A DNA stretch of 64,000 nucleotides from Lentzea guizhouensis (lineage in GTDB: Bacteria; Actinomycetota; Actinomycetes; Mycobacteriales; Pseudonocardiaceae): NCBI RefSeq assembly GCF_001701025.1, contig NZ_CP016793.1:3720001-3784000 (forward strand), written 5' to 3'. Below are positions 59,977 through 64,000 of this stretch, one piece after another. Every line of letters starts with the position of its first letter. Positions within the stretch are counted from its first letter, which is position 1. A model generated the notes under the pieces. It saw only the letters and a list, made by a program, of their open reading frames with translations, was not told where the DNA came from and did not search any database. Made by a program: the position numbers and the translations under genes.

Positions 59977-60959
59977 GGTCTGCGCCGGCGCGGTTCGGCC
60001 TGCACCTGCGCGACCGGCTGCTCACCGCTGCCGGAGGCCAGCGCGATCGCGACGGCGACCACCACCGCGGCGGCGGAACCACCGATGCCGAGCAGCTGGC
60101 GGGGCAGTGAGGCACCGGCCGCGCCCGCTCCACCGGCCGCCGCACCGGCGCCGACGACGGTCGTGGTCGTGCCCGCGGCCGCGAGGTAGGTGGTGGCGCC
60201 CACGCCCAGCACCAGCGGTGCGACGAAGATCCGCAGCGAGCCGTTGACGTCGGCGAGCTCCGCGGCCAGCGTCCGGCACCGGTAGCACTCGTCGAGGTGC
60301 GCCTCGACCTGCGTGGCCTCGCGCTTGGACAGACCCGCGCGGGTCCACGCGCCGAGCCGGTCGACCGTTGCCCGGCAGCGTTCCGAGTCGTTCGCGGCCA
60401 GGTGCATCTGCAGGTACTGCTGCTTGAGGCCCTCCCGCGCGCGGTAGGCGAGCGCGGACACGCCGTTGGCCGTCAGCCCGAGCAACGGGGCGACCTCGGC
60501 GGGCGACTGGCCCTCGATCTCGGTGTGCCAGAGCACCGTCTGCCAGCGCTCGGGCAACGCGGCGAACGCGCGGGCGGCCATCGACTTCTCGAGACCGGCG
60601 ACCGCGGTGTCGCTGAACGCCACCGCGGGCGCGACGTCGGTCATGTCCTCGGTGAGGTCGACCTTCTTGTCGCGGCGGGTCTTGTCGTAGGCGGTGTGGC
60701 GCAGTGCGGTGAGGAGGTAGGCGCGGAACGCCGAGTCGGGGCCGCGGCCGGCGCGCAGCGTGTCGAGCACCTTCGCGAAGGCCTCCGACACGAGGTCGTC
60801 CGCCTCGGCCTGCGAGCGGGCCAACTGGCGGGCGAGGTTGTAGGCCGCCGAGACGTGCCGTTCGTACAACTGGCCGTAGGCGTCGACGGCTCCGGCGCGC
60901 ACGGACTCGATGAGTTCCGCGTCGCTCGGGCCCTGGACGTCTGCAGGAACGGTCGCCAA
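59796..60959 (-). CDS. ECF sigma factor fused to zinc-binding anti-sigma and membrane segment
   Basis: Sigma region 2: YERHVSAAYNLARQLARSQA and EADDLVSEAFAKVL; region 4: LPERWQTVLWHTEIEGQSPA and EVAPLLGLTANGVSALAYRA. Then HLDECYRC, the Hx3Cx2C zinc motif of an anti-sigma domain, and two hydrophobic segments (IFVAPLVLGVGATTYLAAAG and IGGSAAAVVVAVAIALASGS). From the Pro-rich linker on (about 59990) this frame becomes nonsense (RRRRPWSSRRP) and the true continuation lies in the other frames. Such self-contained sigma/anti-sigma membrane fusions are known as ECF52/ECF53-type groups in actinobacteria. Divergent from the GGDEF-like gene by 140 bp. Confidence 0.88.
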   Translation of the reverse strand: MATVPADVQGPSDAELIESVRAGAVDAYGQLYERHVSAAYNLARQLARSQAEADDLVSEAFAKVLDTLRAGRGPDSAFRAYLLTALRHTAYDKTRRDKKVDLTEDMTDVAPAVAFSDTAVAGLEKSMAARAFAALPERWQTVLWHTEIEGQSPAEVAPLLGLTANGVSALAYRAREGLKQQYLQMHLAANDSERCRATVDRLGAWTRAGLSKREATQVEAHLDECYRCRTLAAELADVNGSLRIFVAPLVLGVGATTYLAAAGTTTTVVGAGAAAGGAGAAGASLPRQLLGIGGSAAAVVVAVAIALASGSGEQPVAQVQAEPRRRRPWSSRRPAATGSGAASHAVTGAHPDAVTSAGATGSGTAAQAPPPRHRRPRRNPLRHHPPR

Positions 60960-61099
60960 GATTCTTTCCCCTCCTCGCGGCGCTCAGTGTGACTTACGGC
61001 GCCTCGCAGAGTCATCTCAATCCCCCGCGCGGGTTGCGTCACGAATGGGCGACGGGCACGTCTCCCACCTGGAATCGCCGGAGAAGGGAGACGGACCGG

Positions 61100-61867
61100 G
61101 TGGGAGTCGCACAAGCGGAACGCCTGCTGAAGTCCAGGTGGCGGACCGCCACCATGGCCGCAGGCTGGGCGTTCCCCGCAGACTGGCCGCTCGCCGAGGT
61201 CGACGAGGTCTGCGCGGCGATGCTGGAGGACACCGACCCCTCCGACGCGCTCGTGCGGCTCGGCCGCGCGCGTGCCGAGGCGGGCGCCGGGCTCAGCGAG
61301 ACGCTGCTCGACCTGGCGGCGCTGCACGCCGTGCTGACCGACGCGTCGCACGTCGTGTCGCCGGACGTCGACGCGCTCCCCGCGCGGATGGTGCGGATGA
61401 CGGCGCTGGGGTGGGCGGACGTGGTGACGGGGCAGGCGGGTGACTGCGCGGCGGAGGACCCGTTGACCGGTCTGGCCACGACGGCCTACCTGCGGACGCG
61501 GCTGGGCGAGGTGTACCGCGAGACACCGGTCGTGCCGCTCGACTACGCCTTGGTGCTGCTGCGCCTGGACACGCACCGCGCCACCGGGTGGTCCCGCGTG
61601 GTCGCCATGACGTTGGCCTCTGACGCGCTGAGAACCGTGTTCGACGGTGGCGAGACGTTGGCGACCCTTGGTCCGTGCGTGGCCGCGGTGCTCGTGCGCA
61701 AGGACGAGACCCTCGCCCGCCGCGTCTCCAACCTGCGCGTGCTCACCGCCGACCGCCTCGCCGACGACCCCAACGTGCGTCCGACCGGCCCCGCGAAGGT
61801 GTGGACCGAACGCCTCCCCGACACCCACACCGAAGCCTGCTCCCTCCTGACTTCCCTCGGGCGCTGA
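61100..61867 (+). CDS. degenerate GGDEF-like protein
   Basis: 255 residues from GTG 61100, preceded by GAGAAGGGAG. The first 130 residues are helical (LAEVDEVCAAMLEDTDPSDA). Then EDPLTGLATTAYLRTRLGEV matches the DPLTGLxNR opening of GGDEF domains, and LDYALVLLRLDTHRATGW aligns with the first strand, but no GGDEF or GGEEF signature follows, so cyclic-di-GMP synthesis is not expected. It may bind a ligand or partner instead. Faces the ECF sigma fusion divergently, which may hint at a shared regulation. Confidence 0.75.
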   Translation: MGVAQAERLLKSRWRTATMAAGWAFPADWPLAEVDEVCAAMLEDTDPSDALVRLGRARAEAGAGLSETLLDLAALHAVLTDASHVVSPDVDALPARMVRMTALGWADVVTGQAGDCAAEDPLTGLATTAYLRTRLGEVYRETPVVPLDYALVLLRLDTHRATGWSRVVAMTLASDALRTVFDGGETLATLGPCVAAVLVRKDETLARRVSNLRVLTADRLADDPNVRPTGPAKVWTERLPDTHTEACSLLTSLGR

Positions 61868-61982
61868 CCCCCTGTCCCGCGCCCGCTGACTCCCCGTTCC
61901 CCACCGCACGCGGGCCCTTCCGTGCGCTCCTGGAGTACGAAAGCTCCCCGCGTGCGCTTCACAACGGCTGCGGAAGTGTTCT

Positions 61983-62006
61983 ATTGTGCTAGTTGACTAG
62001 AACAAT
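61983..62006. promoter_or_regulatory. GntR operator/promoter palindrome
   Basis: ATTGTGCTAGT-TG-ACTAGAACAAT, 11-bp arms with one mismatch, 13 bp before the GTG start of the GntR gene. A-T-rich compared with its surroundings. Position over the promoter suggests autorepression of the regulator-exporter operon. Confidence 0.7.
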
Positions 62007-62019
62007 CTGGGGAGCGTGT

Positions 62020-62400
62020 GTGGTCGAGTTCCACGTCGACCGCGGCAGTGGCTATCCCGCGTACCTGCAGCTCGGGCAGCAGGTCAGGGAGGCCTTGAGG
62101 CTCGGCTGGTTGCAGCCGGGAGACCGCCTGCCGACGGTCCGCGACGTCGTCGCGCGCAGCGGGGTGAACGCGAACACCGTGCTGAAGGCCTACCGCGAGC
62201 TGGAGCTCGCCGGCCTCGTCGAAGCCCGTCAGGGCTCCGGCACCTTCGTCAAGGCCTCCCTGGGGTCCGCCGCCCCCGAGGACCTGGACCCGTTGCGCGT
62301 CAAGCTCGCGGACTGGGTCGCGGAGGCACGCACCGCCGGGTTGGAGGACGAGGACATCTACGCGCTGCTGCGCGAGGTGCTGAGCGGGGGAGCGCAATGA
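62020..62400 (+). CDS. GntR family regulator (YtrA subfamily)
   Basis: 126 residues from GTG 62020 (VEFHVDRGSGYPAYLQLGQQ). Winged helix-turn-helix with PAYLQLGQQVREALRLGWLQ, DRLPTVRDVVARSGVNANTV and QGSGTFVKASLG; the short C-terminal dimer helix (LKVKLADWVAEARTAGLEDE-type) is typical of YtrA regulators, which lack an effector domain and govern ABC exporters. It is the first gene of an operon with an ATPase (ATGA overlap) and a permease, and its operator palindrome lies upstream. Inducer is likely envelope stress or an antibiotic. Confidence 0.94.
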   Translation: MVEFHVDRGSGYPAYLQLGQQVREALRLGWLQPGDRLPTVRDVVARSGVNANTVLKAYRELELAGLVEARQGSGTFVKASLGSAAPEDLDPLRVKLADWVAEARTAGLEDEDIYALLREVLSGGAQ

Positions 62401-63191
62401 GCGTGGTTGCGGCCGAAGTCTCGAAGTGGGCGGTCAAGGGCGTCTCCTTCGAGCTGCCACCGGGCAGTGTCACGGCTCTGGTGGGCGCCAACGGTTCCGG
62501 CAAGACGACGCTGCTGAACGTGCTGGCCGGGCACCTGCCCGCCGAGTCGGGGCACACGTCGATCGCGGGCCGCGTCGCGTACGTGCCCCAGCACAAGCCG
62601 ATGTACAAGGGCTTCAAGGTCAAGGACGTGCTGGAGTTCGGCCGGCGGATGAACACCGTCTGGCGCGGTGACCTCGCCGACGCGTGGCTGAAGAGGTACA
62701 AGGTGCCGCGGCGCCTGCAGATCGGTGATCTCTCCGGCGGGCAACGCACCCACGTCACGCTGGCGCTGGCGTTGGGCGCGCGGCCGGACGTGCTGCTGCT
62801 GGACGAACCACTGTCCGAACTGGACCCTCTCGCGCGCCGGAAGGTCATGAGCTCGTTGCTGACCGAGGTGTCGGACAACGGCATGACGTTGTTGTACTCC
62901 ACGCACGTCGTCGCCGAGATCGGTGGTGTCGCCGACCGGTTGTTGTTGATGCACAACGGAAAGCTGCTCGTCGACGGCGAGACGGACGACCTGCTGGAGG
63001 AACACGTCCTCTACACGGGCCCGCACGCGTCGACACCACCGGTGGAGGGAAACGTGGTGCTGGCGAAGCACGGCGAGGCGCAGTCGTCGTTCCTGGTGCG
63101 GTCGGGCGGTGAGCGGGTCGACGAGCCGTGGACCGCGCGGTACGTGACGCTGGAGGAGCTGGTCGTGGCGCACCTGGAGCGTGCGGTGTGA
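62397..63191 (+). CDS. ABC transporter ATP-binding protein
   Basis: 264 residues. Walker A ALVGANGSGKTTLLNVLAGH, Q-loop VAYVPQHKPMYK, signature LSGGQRTHVTLALALGARPD, Walker B VLLLDEPLSELDP and H-switch STHVVAEIGGVADRL. A C-terminal 60-residue extension (TGPHASTPPVEGNVVLAKHG) is typical of exporters of this BcrA/YtrB kind. Couples through ATGA to the GntR gene and GTGA to the permease gene. Probable drug or peptide efflux or self-resistance. Confidence 0.95.
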   Translation: MSVVAAEVSKWAVKGVSFELPPGSVTALVGANGSGKTTLLNVLAGHLPAESGHTSIAGRVAYVPQHKPMYKGFKVKDVLEFGRRMNTVWRGDLADAWLKRYKVPRRLQIGDLSGGQRTHVTLALALGARPDVLLLDEPLSELDPLARRKVMSSLLTEVSDNGMTLLYSTHVVAEIGGVADRLLLMHNGKLLVDGETDDLLEEHVLYTGPHASTPPVEGNVVLAKHGEAQSSFLVRSGGERVDEPWTARYVTLEELVVAHLERAV

Positions 63192-64000
63192 ACCTGGAAG
63201 CGATCATCTGGCTGACCTGGCGCCAGCACCGGTGGACCATCGTCGTGACCGCGGTCATCGCGGTGCTCGCGGCGTACGGCCTCACGGCGGCGGAGCTCGA
63301 CGGTTCCAGGACGGCCATGCCGCTGGCCGCCTTCTACAGCCTCCTCGTGCAGCTCGGGTTCGGCGCCCTGATCGGTGCGTTCTGGGGTGCTCCGCTGATC
63401 GCCCGCGAGCTGGAGGAACGCACCTACTTCGTGGCGTGGGGACAGGACGTCACGCCGGTGCAGTGGTTGCGCGGCAAGCTCTTGGTGCTCGGCGCGGCTG
63501 CCGCGGTGCTCGGCTCGCTGGTCGGCCTCGGCGACGGCCTGCGCGGTGCGGACGACAGCTCGTGGACGGCGTTCGAGGCGAACTGGCTGGTGCAGGCCGG
63601 CTACGCGCTGCTGGGTCTCGCGATCGGCGTGCTGGCCGGTCTGCTGACCCGGCACACGTTCACCGCGATGGCCGTGACGCTCGTCGCGTTCACCCTGGTC
63701 CGCATGGGACTCGCGTTCTTCGTGCGCGACCACTACCTGCCGGTGCACCGCTCCGTCGCCCGGTGGGACCAGACGACGGTGGTGCCCCATGACGCGCTGA
63801 GGATCGCCGGTGGTTTCGTGGACGCGGACCTGGACCCGGTGGACGTCCCGGCGAGGTGCGCCGACTTCCCGGTGGCCCACAGCTGCATGCGCTCCAACGA
63901 CTTCGCGATCGGCACCTACGCCGACTACCAGCCGCTGGAACGCCTTGGCCTGTTCCGCTTCATCGAGTTCGGCATCTGCATGGTGCTGGCCGGCTTGGCC
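63188..64000 (+). CDS. ABC transporter permease (3' end outside window)
   Basis: GTG at 63188 overlaps the ATPase stop. The visible 271 residues show membrane helices WTIVVTAVIAVLAAYGLTAA, LAAFYSLLVQLGFGALIGAF, KLLVLGAAAAVLGSLVGLG, AGYALLGLAIGVLAGLLTRH and FTAMAVTLVAFTLVRMGLAF, then an extracytoplasmic loop with two cysteines (DVPARCADFPVAHSCMRSND) and the beginning of a last helix (EFGICMVLAGLA). Early APLIARELEERTYFVAWGQD is the ABC2-type coupling region. The gene continues beyond the window. Confidence 0.9.
   Translation, partial: MNLEAIIWLTWRQHRWTIVVTAVIAVLAAYGLTAAELDGSRTAMPLAAFYSLLVQLGFGALIGAFWGAPLIARELEERTYFVAWGQDVTPVQWLRGKLLVLGAAAAVLGSLVGLGDGLRGADDSSWTAFEANWLVQAGYALLGLAIGVLAGLLTRHTFTAMAVTLVAFTLVRMGLAFFVRDHYLPVHRSVARWDQTTVVPHDALRIAGGFVDADLDPVDVPARCADFPVAHSCMRSNDFAIGTYADYQPLERLGLFRFIEFGICMVLAGLA

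Overview
The window is high-GC actinobacterial DNA with very strong GC preference at third codon positions, many GTG starts and ATGA/GTGA gene overlaps. Gene content (methylmalonyl-CoA mutase with MeaB, acyl-CoA carboxylase with a small epsilon subunit, EspG/PPE/PE-like type VII genes, DUF1707 and DUF3558 proteins, a large ECF sigma factor with a membrane extension) fits the Pseudonocardiaceae (Lentzea/Saccharothrix/Actinosynnema type). The species assignment is inference. From memory, the core genes follow the order of the M. tuberculosis Rv3277-Rv3309c region (GtrA protein, birA, accD5, accE5, maf, accA3, glpD2, lpdA, amiA1, amiB1, deoD, pmmB, upp), so this looks like an ancestral chromosomal backbone with lineage-specific insertions.

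Layout: 1-5.3 kb, nucleoside salvage (deoC fragment, upp) with small membrane proteins and an oxidoreductase. 5.3-9.5 kb, a secreted GH18 chitinase behind a DasR-like site, a TetR regulator divergent from an RHH/Fic-like toxin-antitoxin pair, and a MerR-aldo/keto reductase operon with a textbook 19-bp-spacer promoter. 9.5-15.5 kb, a hairpin carrying DnaA-box sequences, a flavodoxin-like protein, a methyltransferase, phosphohexomutase, purine nucleoside phosphorylase and a receptor Ser/Thr kinase. 15.6-20.9 kb, the mutA-mutB-meaB operon. 21-23.6 kb, two M20 amidohydrolases. 23.6-29.4 kb, PhoD phosphatase and glycerol utilisation (glpD divergent from glpFK). 29.5-31.6 kb, a compact sortase locus: one intact and one catalytically degenerate lipoprotein sortase, each beside a secreted protein ending in PQTGGGGT(A/V). 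31.7-36.9 kb, LpdA-like reductase, gamma-glutamylcyclotransferase-like protein and an EspG/PPE/PE/DUF3558 type VII accessory set. 37-42.5 kb, GNAT, HAD, biotin carboxylase and a dicarboxylate transporter. 42.7-46.2 kb is a decay zone with a TnpB transposon remnant abutting maf, an MFS gene with a likely 5' frameshift, and a pseudogene flanked by two related hairpins. 46.2-50.9 kb, acyl-CoA carboxylase epsilon/beta, birA, a PH-domain membrane protein, HMG-CoA lyase and a MaoC dehydratase. 51-54.8 kb, a type VII polymorphic toxin cassette (YbaB-like, WXG100-like, TNT NAD+-glycohydrolase toxin, immunity protein). 54.8-64 kb, a HisN-type phosphatase, a two-component pair whose kinase is frameshifted, two GtrA proteins, an ECF sigma/anti-sigma fusion with scrambled frame, a degenerate GGDEF-like protein, and a GntR-ABC exporter operon cut by the window end.

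How the genes work together: a propionyl-CoA/methylmalonyl-CoA module (carboxylase, BirA, mutase, MeaB) runs through the window. Nucleoside and glycerol catabolism supply carbon. Several cell-envelope systems (sortases, type VII proteins, chitinase, ECF fusion) mark an elaborate surface. No tRNA, rRNA, CRISPR array, prophage or biosynthetic gene cluster was seen. An important caution: several genes carry single-base indels in C/G-rich or low-complexity sequence, so sequencing or assembly error must be excluded before calling those genes dead.
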